From Bacteroidales bacterium (GTDB lineage Bacteria; Bacteroidota; Bacteroidia; Bacteroidales; P3): DNA of 36,085 nt. Of this stretch, positions 23,793-30,464 are shown one piece after another. Numbering within the stretch: position 1 is the stretch's first letter; each line of letters starts with the position of its first letter. The translations under genes were made by a program, and so were the position numbers. The notes under the pieces are model-generated. The model saw only the letters and a list, made by a program, of their open reading frames with translations, was not told the origin of the DNA and ran no database searches. Location of the stretch: assembly GCA_017962445.1 (NCBI GenBank), contig JAGCVI010000036.1, positions 1 through 36,085 of the forward strand, written 5' to 3'.

Positions 23793-24593
23793 ATGGTGAC
23801 ATTGACTACAGATTGGGGAGACCGTGACTATTTCCAGGCGATGGTCAAGGGACGGATGTATTCTATGATTCCGGGTGTCACCATTGTCGACCTTAGCCAT
23901 AGTCAGGTCTGGGACGGACATACAACGACGGCCAATATTATCAGATTTGGCTGCTTTGCCTTTCCTGCAGGCACAGTGCATGTTATTGATGTTGGTTTTG
24001 ACCAGGATAAAATAGAGGGGGATTGTTGCCCCAAGACCTTGATTGCATCGGTTGGCGGACATCGGTTTGTCTGTAGCAGCCGAAAGTTGTTTGAACTTGC
24101 GATCGACAGGCCTGTAGACCAGCTCGCAGAATTGCCTGTCCCTTCGGGTAGCGCAACCTTCTTGGCTTATACCCAATACTGCGATGTCGTTGCTCGTCTG
24201 CTCTCTGGCGAAGAGCCGTTGCAGATAGGCGAACCTTGCGCTCCTTTGCGTCGAAGAACACCTCTGAGTGCACAGTCGGTCGGTGACCGCCTGTCGGCGA
24301 TGGTGACGGGTGTGGATAGCTATGGCAATGCATTCTTGAATATCACATATGACGATTTTGAACGGGTACGGGCTGGACGCCGGTTCCGTGTGGAACTGGA
24401 ATGGCGTTTGGGCAGTAATGAGCGCTATGAGACGGTGAGCGGTGTCAGCAACCACTATAGCAATGTACGTGTTGGAGAGCTCCTGCTCACTGTTTCGGCA
24501 ACGGGATATATGCAACTTGCGGTGAACCGTGATTCAGCGGCACGCCTTGTGGGACTTAACATTATGTCGCGTTGCTCATTTATCTTTTATTGA
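23793..24593 (+). CDS. SAM hydroxide adenosyltransferase-family protein (DUF62)
   Basis: The 266-residue product belongs to the family that includes fluorinases, chlorinases and the much commoner SAM hydroxide adenosyltransferases, which split S-adenosylmethionine to adenosine and methionine using a water-derived hydroxide. The N-terminus TLTTDWGDRDYFQAMVKG carries the conserved Asp in TTDWG(x)D. The region IPGVTIVDLSHSQVWDG is typical, and the C-terminal barrel (about 170-266) contains VTGVDSYGNAFLNITYDDF with the D-x-(Y/F)-GN motif. The cellular role of hydroxide-type members is uncertain. No neighbours in SAM or halogen metabolism suggest a halogenase. It is a single-gene unit with a strong terminator, and is bracketed by 7-base repeat blocks. 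Confidence 0.88.
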   Translation: MVTLTTDWGDRDYFQAMVKGRMYSMIPGVTIVDLSHSQVWDGHTTTANIIRFGCFAFPAGTVHVIDVGFDQDKIEGDCCPKTLIASVGGHRFVCSSRKLFELAIDRPVDQLAELPVPSGSATFLAYTQYCDVVARLLSGEEPLQIGEPCAPLRRRTPLSAQSVGDRLSAMVTGVDSYGNAFLNITYDDFERVRAGRRFRVELEWRLGSNERYETVSGVSNHYSNVRVGELLLTVSATGYMQLAVNRDSAARLVGLNIMSRCSFIFY

Positions 24594-24615
24594 AAAGCAT
24601 TCTATCCATAAAAAT

Positions 24616-24655
24616 AGAGCGGTATTGCAATAACAATGCCGCTCTGTTTTTTTTT
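24616..24655 (+). terminator. Rho-independent terminator, probably bidirectional
   Basis: The 12-bp stem AGAGCGGTATTG (24616-24627) pairs with CAATGCCGCTCT (24634-24645), with one G-T pair and a 6-base loop, followed by nine T (24647-24655). On the minus strand the same stem is followed by ATTTTTA, so it could also end the recX-DUF3078 transcript. Confidence 0.9.
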
Positions 24656-24697
24656 GTAAAGGAGGCTTGTTTGGCGATTATCAATAAGAAAAAATCT

Positions 24698-24735
24698 TTA
24701 ACCGTTAACCATTAACCATTAATCGTTAACCATTA
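24698..24735. repeat. Tandem 7-base repeat (TTAACCA/TTAACCG), copy 3
   Basis: Five units in perfect 7-base register: TTAACCG, TTAACCA, TTAACCA, TTAATCG, TTAACCA, then TTA. The block ends exactly at the minus-strand stop codon of the DUF3078 gene (24736-24738). Of the blocks seen, this is the longest without a degenerate spacer. Confidence 0.85.
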
Positions 24736-25842
24736 TCAGCTCTTAGGTGTCTTCCAGTTGAAATAGACTTGGATTCCAGCCATTTGGTATACCTGCCAGT
24801 GTCCCCAGTTGCCGATGCCGTTGAAATCGGTATCCCATTTGAGGTTGAGGGCAAAATTGGCTGAAAGGAAGTTCGAGAAACGATAGTCGAGTTTCAACTC
24901 AAAATCAATATCGGTCTCGAAGAAACGTCTCTTCATCCAGTTGAATCCTTCGAGATCGGCAGCGGTCTCGAAGTCGGTGCCGTCGTCATTCTTGGGCGAT
25001 ACATACTTGGATTTTGAGAGGTCGTCCCAACTCATGTTTTTGGGCTTCTTGTAGTCATAAAAAAGCTCGGCACGGGCATAGAGGTCAAGATTGGGAAGAA
25101 GGTCTTTCTTTAGGTACATCGCCTTGACGTATGAACCAAGGGCGAAATAGGCGTGGGTGTATGTACGGGCGGGGTTCAGTGTCCCGTCGGAGAGCAGGAA
25201 GTCGTCTTCCTGAATGACACCGTAATTGTAGCCACGGTCAATCAGGGAATCATTGCATACAAAGGTTGTCTTGCCTGTCAGGAAAGAGAGAGAGATTGAC
25301 CAATTTTCTTTCTTGTGCTCAAAGGAAAGGGCGGTGGTCAGGTAAGCTGGAGCAAAGAACCCTGAAACCTGAGTCTCAATGGCGTTATAGCCTATCCCGT
25401 CGTAGGTGTAGCCGTTGCCGAACTGGGTCTTTAGGTTGGCTGTAAAGCTGGCGCCCCAGTCTTTATAGGCTTTCCACGAAATGGCCGATGTGAGGTCTAT
25501 CTTGTCGTTGCTCTTGCGGCGTGTCTCAAAACGACCTCCGACAGAGTCTGCCGACGAATTGTCCAGGTCTTGCCATGCATATCCGTAGGCAAGGTCTACG
25601 ACATTGTCCCACACATATTTGGGATGGGTGTATTTATAGTTTCCGAAGAATGTTCCGGTGATATCTATCTGGGAGTTACCGGAGGAAGACCAGTTGTTGA
25701 AGAAAAATTCGCCCACTTTGAGTGCCGGGGTAGTTGAGGTACTCCATGCTCCCTGTTTTTGCGTTGCCTGTTCGTCTTGTGCCGTGGCTGTAGCAACTGC
25801 CAGCAGCGAGAGTGCCGCTAAAAGGAATATTTTTTTATTCAT
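24736..25842 (-). CDS. DUF3078 outer-membrane-type beta-barrel protein
   Basis: The 368-residue product starts with a signal peptide (MNKKIFLLAALSLLAVATATAQ). The mature part is rich in alternating aromatic strands typical of outer-membrane barrels and carries the DUF3078 core: FNNWSSSGNSQIDITGTFFG, YVWDNVVDLAYGYAWQD, SNDKIDLTSAISWKAYKDW, and NLKTQFGNGYTYDG. It closes with a strand ending in aromatic Y/F residues (MAGIQVYFNWKTPKS). Function is unknown; the family is mostly from Bacteroidota. I start at ATG 25842, two bases after the recX stop; the upstream open frame of about 87 codons is inside recX and has no signal peptide. It is the second gene of the recX transcript. Confidence 0.87.
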   Translation of the reverse strand: MNKKIFLLAALSLLAVATATAQDEQATQKQGAWSTSTTPALKVGEFFFNNWSSSGNSQIDITGTFFGNYKYTHPKYVWDNVVDLAYGYAWQDLDNSSADSVGGRFETRRKSNDKIDLTSAISWKAYKDWGASFTANLKTQFGNGYTYDGIGYNAIETQVSGFFAPAYLTTALSFEHKKENWSISLSFLTGKTTFVCNDSLIDRGYNYGVIQEDDFLLSDGTLNPARTYTHAYFALGSYVKAMYLKKDLLPNLDLYARAELFYDYKKPKNMSWDDLSKSKYVSPKNDDGTDFETAADLEGFNWMKRRFFETDIDFELKLDYRFSNFLSANFALNLKWDTDFNGIGNWGHWQVYQMAGIQVYFNWKTPKS

Positions 25843-25844
25843 GG

Positions 25845-26333
25845 CTATTGTTTGTTGGTTAGTATTTCGTTTATGGTGTTCTCTATTTCCTCGTGCGTGA
25901 AACCATGTGATGCCAGATACGACATCAGCTTGGCTTTGCGTTTGCGGGGATCGTCCTCTTTGATGGTATGCATCTTGTTCTCTGCCAATTTGACAAGAGT
26001 CTCTCGGTATAGCTCCTCGTCGATTTCCTGAATGGCTTTCTCTATTACAACGTTGTTGATCCTCTTGCCACGCAACTGGTAGGCGATTTTTAAGCGTCCC
26101 CATTTCTGCAGATGCAGTTTGGAGTCACAATATATACGACAGTAACGCTCTTCGTCTATATAGCCGTTGTCTACCAAACTAAGTGTGATGCGCTCGGTTA
26201 AATCACGGCTGGCGCCCCAGTTGAGCAGTTTCTCCCTTACCGACGAACAGCATTGCTCGCTCGTGGAACAATACTGCTCCGCTTTCAACAGGAATGCCTG
26301 TTCGCTTTCGGTAAAGTTGACTTTATTCTGCAT
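25845..26333 (-). CDS. recX: RecX-family regulatory protein
   Basis: RecX binds RecA filaments and limits their activity. The 162-residue product is a small helical protein of repeated three-helix units: VREKLLNWGASRDLTERITL (unit 1), LVDNGYIDEERYCRIYCDSK (unit 1-2 boundary), KWGRLKIAYQLRGKRINNVV (unit 2) and AKLMSYLASHGFTHEEIENT (unit 3). The N-terminus has several cysteines (YCSTSEQCCSS). ATG 26333 gives the normal family length; an upstream in-frame ATG (26417) lies within the promoter region and is unlikely. The gene is not next to recA, as is often the case outside Proteobacteria. The DUF3078 gene follows two bases after its TAG. Confidence 0.88.
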   Translation of the reverse strand: MQNKVNFTESEQAFLLKAEQYCSTSEQCCSSVREKLLNWGASRDLTERITLSLVDNGYIDEERYCRIYCDSKLHLQKWGRLKIAYQLRGKRINNVVIEKAIQEIDEELYRETLVKLAENKMHTIKEDDPRKRKAKLMSYLASHGFTHEEIENTINEILTNKQ

Positions 26334-26393
26334 AAATCTATGGTGCTGATTATGAGTAATAATAGCAATTCGGCTTAAAAAGCCATCTAAATG

Positions 26394-26425
26394 GCAAAAA
26401 TACATAAAAAATGACACCCCCGAAA
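26394..26425 (-). promoter_or_regulatory. Promoter of recX
   Basis: On the minus strand TTTC (complement of 26422-26425), 19 bases, and TATTTTTGC (complement of 26394-26402) fit the Bacteroidota consensus with one mismatch in the -33 box. Transcription should start about 55 bases before the recX ATG. The leader contains a small stem GGCTT-AAA-AAGCC (26372-26384). Confidence 0.65.
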
Positions 26426-26431
26426 ATAAAT

Positions 26432-26463
26432 TTTGCCATTACCGCTTTTTTTTGTATTTTTGC
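26432..26463 (+). promoter_or_regulatory. Promoter of the GT5-like operon
   Basis: TTTG (26432-26435), exactly 19 bases, then TATTTTTGC (26455-26463) is a full match to TTTG-N19-TAnnTTTG. Its -33 box lies six bases from the -33 box of the divergent recX promoter. Transcription would start near 26470, about 20 bases before ATG 26490. Confidence 0.8.
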
Positions 26464-26489
26464 ATTTGGAATCAATATGTAATAATATT

Positions 26490-27314
26490 ATGGGAAAGGG
26501 AAGAATTCTTTATGTCAATCAGGAGATTATGCCTTTTTTGCCAGAAAACGAGAATTCCTATATGGGACGTTATCTGCCTGCCTTCACTCAGGAAAAAGGC
26601 CGTGAGATACGTGTGTTCATGCCACGTTTCAGCAGCGTTAACGAGCGCAAGAACCAGCTCCATGAGGTGATTCGCCTCTCTGGAATGAACCTTATTGTCA
26701 ACAATGCCGACCATCAGCTTATCATTAAGGTTGGTTCTATCCCGTCGGCACGCATGCAGGTCTATTTCATCGACAACGACGAATATTTTACCCGCCATAA
26801 AGGTTTCTTTGACGAGAACGGCAAATTCTACGCTGATAACGATGAACGTATACTCTTCTTCGGACGCGGAACATTGGAGGCGGTACGAAAGCTTGCCTGG
26901 CAACCGCATCTCATACATTTTACAGGTTGGTTCTCCTGCATGATTCCATTCTACTTGCGCCGCATCAACAAGGAAAACGCCTTTTTCTCTGGCACCAAGA
27001 CAGTATTCTCTCTCACAGACGATGCCTTCGTTGGCAATTTCGGCCCTGACATGGAACGCAAACTGAAGGCGGACGGCGCTACTGCCAAAGACTTGCGCCT
27101 TTTCGAGAACCTCGACTATATGACATTGGTGAAGGCGGCTATCACTTATGCCCATGGTATTGTGATTGCTTCACCGAACGTGAATCCGGAACTGGCAGCA
27201 TTTGCTCGTGAAAACAAGAAAAATATTGTTGAGTATAATCCCGACAAAAACGAGTTCTATGAGCAAATTAACAAGTTGTACGATTCCATTATAGGCAGTA
27301 ACATCAATAACTAA
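26490..27314 (+). CDS. GT5-like (starch synthase N-terminal domain-type) protein of Bacteroidota
   Basis: The 274-residue product resembles the N-terminal Rossmann-like domain of glycogen/starch synthase (GT5): ILYVNQEIMPFLPENE near the start, then MGRYLPAFTQEKGREIRVFM and IHFTGWFSCMIPFYLRRI. It lacks the KxGGL motif that binds ADP-glucose in GlgA (residues about 15-28 read FLPENENSYMGRYL) and has no C-terminal GT-B domain, so glycogen synthesis is unlikely. Databases often name such proteins glycogen synthase; I recall this short form, next to a DUF4270 gene, in Bacteroides. ATG 26490 is chosen because the promoter lies inside any longer frame. It leads a run with DUF4270, MORN and maf genes. 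Confidence 0.8.
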   Translation: MGKGRILYVNQEIMPFLPENENSYMGRYLPAFTQEKGREIRVFMPRFSSVNERKNQLHEVIRLSGMNLIVNNADHQLIIKVGSIPSARMQVYFIDNDEYFTRHKGFFDENGKFYADNDERILFFGRGTLEAVRKLAWQPHLIHFTGWFSCMIPFYLRRINKENAFFSGTKTVFSLTDDAFVGNFGPDMERKLKADGATAKDLRLFENLDYMTLVKAAITYAHGIVIASPNVNPELAAFARENKKNIVEYNPDKNEFYEQINKLYDSIIGSNINN

Positions 27315-27344
27315 TTAACTTTGGCTCAATCTTCAAGGATAAAT

Positions 27345-28637
27345 ATGTCTGACAGATTTTATCATTATCTTGTTGTTGTCGCGGCAATGATGTCCGCGAC
27401 TCTGTTTTTTGGATCGTGTGACGAGAAGGAGTCCTCTCTCGGCGTGGAGCTACAGGACCCTTCCACTCTCTATAACGGTATCACCGATTCGGCATACGGC
27501 ACTGCCTGCACTGTCTTCGACGACACTCTGCTGACCTCGGGACAGAGCACCGTCCTGATAGGATGCTACAGCGATCCTTCATTCGGTAACTCGGAGGCTG
27601 TTCTATATACGCAGGTCTCGACAGGAGACGATGGCGACATGACTTTCGACCAGAACTGCATTGTCGACTCCGCTGTGCTTTCTTTTGCCATCACATCTCT
27701 TTTCCCGGATGCGTCAAAAGCGTATCGCGACATGCATTTCGAGATATACCAGCTCGCGGAAAGCGTGTTGAAGGATTCTGCCTATTATGCCAGCGATGTG
27801 TTGCCAACAACCTCAACATGTTTCTTCGATGATGTGGTGAGAGTGGTCGAAGGGGACACAATGGTGGTCTCAATGAGGCTGAACAATAACTTCCTGGATA
27901 TGCTGTCAAATCACTCTTTTGCCAATGCAGAGGAGTTCATAGATGCTTTCAAGGGAATGAGAATACGCGTGGTGAATGATGGCTCACCAATCATGGCCAC
28001 TGTCAATCTGGCCGCTTCATCCACCCGTCTTACAGCCTTCTATACCTATGTCAATAACGGCGATTCAATAAACCGTACTTACGACTTTTCTTTTGGCTCG
28101 AAGGTGCCTCATTTCAGCCACTACACCAATGTGTATTGCGGTGCTCTGGCTCAGTTCAATACCAATGTTAACGACTCTATCGATGGCAGCCGCTACCTCT
28201 ACCTCTCTCCTATGGGCGGCACAAATATTAAACTGTCGTTCGACTCTTTTGTCCGCCAATTCAGCGAACAGCATCCTTTGGCAATAATCCATTATGCCGA
28301 ACTTATTCTGCCACTGGCGGATATTGCCCCGGCAACCCACCCGGAGCTTATTGCTGCTCTCAAATGCTATGCCGACGGCTCAGTGGCAAATATCACCGAC
28401 ATGTATGATCCTTATACCTATACGGGTTATGACGGTACTTTTGACGCAGATAAGGGTTGCTATCGCTTGCGTGTCACTCAGTATCTGCAAAAAATGATTA
28501 AAAGCGGCGAGGATAATGGCACTCTGCTTGTTATCAGTGGTCGACGCTCTTCGCCAGAGCATACCATCATCAATGGCTATGACAATACACTCACCTCGGA
28601 CAACCCCATCCGCTTGAGGTTTGTCTACAGCGAATGA
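27345..28637 (+). CDS. DUF4270-domain lipoprotein
   Basis: The 430-residue product has a lipoprotein signal peptide with lipobox LFFGSC (Cys at about 25) followed by acidic residues (DEKESS). After it comes the DUF4270 start ESSLGVELQDPSTLYNGITD, repeated VLIGCYSDPSFGNSEAVLYTQ and a beta-rich body ending YGYDNTLTSDNPIRLRFVYSE-like strands. The family is restricted to Bacteroidota and has no known function; surface or periplasmic location is inferred. ATG 27345 is preferred to TTG 27321. It follows the GT5-like gene by 30 bases and this pairing recurs in the phylum (from memory). Confidence 0.87.
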   Translation: MSDRFYHYLVVVAAMMSATLFFGSCDEKESSLGVELQDPSTLYNGITDSAYGTACTVFDDTLLTSGQSTVLIGCYSDPSFGNSEAVLYTQVSTGDDGDMTFDQNCIVDSAVLSFAITSLFPDASKAYRDMHFEIYQLAESVLKDSAYYASDVLPTTSTCFFDDVVRVVEGDTMVVSMRLNNNFLDMLSNHSFANAEEFIDAFKGMRIRVVNDGSPIMATVNLAASSTRLTAFYTYVNNGDSINRTYDFSFGSKVPHFSHYTNVYCGALAQFNTNVNDSIDGSRYLYLSPMGGTNIKLSFDSFVRQFSEQHPLAIIHYAELILPLADIAPATHPELIAALKCYADGSVANITDMYDPYTYTGYDGTFDADKGCYRLRVTQYLQKMIKSGEDNGTLLVISGRRSSPEHTIINGYDNTLTSDNPIRLRFVYSE

Positions 28638-28682
28638 CGCTTTTTCAATCGAGTTACCAAACGCAAAACAAACAATTGCTTT

Positions 28683-29873
28683 ATGTTCAAAAAGATTTCA
28701 TTGCTACTGCTTTGCACTCTTGCCATGCAGCTCAATGCCCAGGTGCGTTATCAGAAATTCTATGACAAAGAACAGCGGCATACTGCTGTCGAGGGAATGA
28801 TGTCCGACGACAGTGTCCGCATTGGTCAGTGGACATGGTGGCACCAGAACGGTAAGGTGTATCAACAAGGTACATATAATGACCGCGGTGAGAAAACAGG
28901 AGTATGGAAACAATTCTATGACGACGGTTCTCGCTGCGCTGTGGAATGCTATGGCACTGGTACTTCCCAGGAATGGTACCGCAACGGCACTCTCAAAAGT
29001 GAGATTCGGGTGAAGGATGGCAAAAAAAACGGCACATACAGGTCTTGGTATGAGAATGGCAAACAGAAGGACGAGATTGTTTTCGTCAACGGACTCAAGC
29101 AGGGGACTTCGAAGGAATGGCACGAAAACGGAAAAATAAAGTTTGAAGGGACATATAAGGACAATGAGCTTAACGGCAATGCTGTATGGTGGACTGAGAA
29201 CGGCTTCATCGACATGAAAGGCCGTCTTGAGAATGGCGAACAGCAGGGCGAATGGCTTTTCTACTGGCGTACCAACGGTAAACTCGGTATTCGCGGCAAC
29301 TACGATCATGGTGTCGAGACGGGTGTCTGGACTTATTACTATGAGACAGGAGAGAAATGGCGCGAGGGTAACTATGTCGCCGGCGACAAGAGCGGCAAAT
29401 GGACCACTTGGTATGAGTCGGGACATAAACTGCACGAGGGAAACTATGTAAGGGGGAAGGAAGAAGGTGTATGGACTGCCTGGTATGAGGATGGCAACAT
29501 TGATTATACGGGATCATTCCGCAAAGGTCTTAAGGATGGCGAATGGAAAGGTTTCTACGACGACGGTCGTCCGCGCTATGTGATGCACTATGCCAACGAT
29601 GACAAAGACGGCGAAGAGGTACGCTATTTCCCTAACGGCAAAATAGAATCGCGCACTAACTACCGCAACGGGGTCTGGCACGGGAAATATGAACGTTTCA
29701 ACAGCGCCGGCAAACCTGAAGAGCAAGGTTCTTTCTCCAATGGCGAGAAGGACGGACGCTGGGTTATGTTCGATGCACGTGGCAAGGTGGCTATGGAGAT
29801 GACGTTCAAGGACGGCAAACAGATATCGTCGGAACACAAGCCATCAGGACACGGACGTACAGGCGATTTTTAG
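28683..29873 (+). CDS. Secreted MORN-repeat protein (about 14 repeats)
   Basis: The 396-residue product has a signal peptide (MFKKISLLLLCTLAMQLNAQ), then about 14 consecutive MORN-2 units of 23-24 residues running almost to the end. Clear ones are GVWKQFYDDGSRCAVECYG, GTYRSWYENGKQKDE, GTSKEWHENGKIKFEGTY, GVWTYYYETGEKWREGNY, GKWTTWYESGHKLHEGNY and GVWTAWYEDGNIDYTGSF. The unit has the pattern G-x-W-x-x-(W/Y/F)-Y-x-x-G-x-x-x-x-x-G-x-Y. No catalytic domain, T9SS tail or lipobox is present; the last 20 residues are basic and low-complexity. Bacterial MORN-2 proteins are often linked to toxin-antitoxin or envelope contexts, but neither is seen here. It lies 45 bases after the DUF4270 gene and 21 before maf. 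Confidence 0.88.
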   Translation: MFKKISLLLLCTLAMQLNAQVRYQKFYDKEQRHTAVEGMMSDDSVRIGQWTWWHQNGKVYQQGTYNDRGEKTGVWKQFYDDGSRCAVECYGTGTSQEWYRNGTLKSEIRVKDGKKNGTYRSWYENGKQKDEIVFVNGLKQGTSKEWHENGKIKFEGTYKDNELNGNAVWWTENGFIDMKGRLENGEQQGEWLFYWRTNGKLGIRGNYDHGVETGVWTYYYETGEKWREGNYVAGDKSGKWTTWYESGHKLHEGNYVRGKEEGVWTAWYEDGNIDYTGSFRKGLKDGEWKGFYDDGRPRYVMHYANDDKDGEEVRYFPNGKIESRTNYRNGVWHGKYERFNSAGKPEEQGSFSNGEKDGRWVMFDARGKVAMEMTFKDGKQISSEHKPSGHGRTGDF

Positions 29874-29894
29874 TCTTTGTCTACTACTGTTATA

Positions 29895-30464
29895 ATGAAA
29901 CTTCTGCTCGCCTCTAAATCTCCCCGCCGTCGTGAACTTCTGTCGCGGTTGGGTATTCCTGTCGTTTTTGTCGATGTCGATGTCGACGAGGTGATACCGC
30001 CAAGTACACCTGTGGAACTTGTACCCTCTGGTTTGGCTTTGCTGAAAGCTAAAGGATATACCTGCCCTCTGGAACCGGACGAGGTGTTGGTGACTGCCGA
30101 CACTGTCGTCGCCCTCGACGGAAAGATTTTGGGTAAACCGCATAGCCGCGAGGAGGCTGCAGCTATGCTGCGCAGTCTCTCGGGTAACGTCCACTCTGTC
30201 TATACAGGTGTATGCCTGAAATGCAATTCAGGACAAACGGTCTTTACCGAACGCACAGATGTCTGTTTCCGACAGCTGTCGGAAAAGGTTATCATGGATT
30301 ATGTCAATGAGGGTGCCTGTATGGACAAGGCAGGTGCCTATGGAATCCAGGATTCCATAGGTATGGTCGGCGTTGAACGTATAGAAGGTTGTTTCTATAA
30401 TGTGGTGGGCCTCCCAGTCTCTCGGCTGTTTAAGGAGTTGAACGCCCTGACACCCCTAATTTGA
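29895..30464 (+). CDS. maf: Maf-family nucleotide pyrophosphatase
   Basis: Maf/YhdE proteins hydrolyse nucleoside triphosphates such as dTTP, UTP and modified pyrimidine nucleotides to monophosphates, probably to clean the nucleotide pool; overexpression in other bacteria affects septum formation. The 189-residue product has LLLASKSPRRRELL at the start, TADTVVALDGKILGKP (about 69-84), the SGNVHSVYTGV segment and DKAGAYGIQDSIGMVGVERIEG at the end, all standard. ATG 29895 is used; a TTG at 29877 is in frame but adds six unlikely residues. It is last in the GT5-like operon. Its final 35 bases overlap the end of recQ on the other strand. Confidence 0.93.
   Translation: MKLLLASKSPRRRELLSRLGIPVVFVDVDVDEVIPPSTPVELVPSGLALLKAKGYTCPLEPDEVLVTADTVVALDGKILGKPHSREEAAAMLRSLSGNVHSVYTGVCLKCNSGQTVFTERTDVCFRQLSEKVIMDYVNEGACMDKAGAYGIQDSIGMVGVERIEGCFYNVVGLPVSRLFKELNALTPLI

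Noticed and set aside
23793-24593. Fluorinase or chlorinase (halogenating enzyme)
   Set aside because: The hydroxide-type adenosyltransferases are far commoner, and no halogen-metabolism neighbours or diagnostic fluorinase loop were seen.
25843-26103. Upstream extension of the DUF3078 gene by 87 codons
   Set aside because: It overlaps recX in another frame, and a clean signal peptide begins at ATG 25842.
26433-26489. Upstream TTG start extending the GT5-like protein by 19 residues
   Set aside because: The extra stretch contains the -33/-7 promoter elements themselves (26432-26463) and adds no family sequence.
28683-29873. MORN protein as a toxin-antitoxin or effector component
   Set aside because: It has a signal peptide, no catalytic end domain and no small partner gene next to it.
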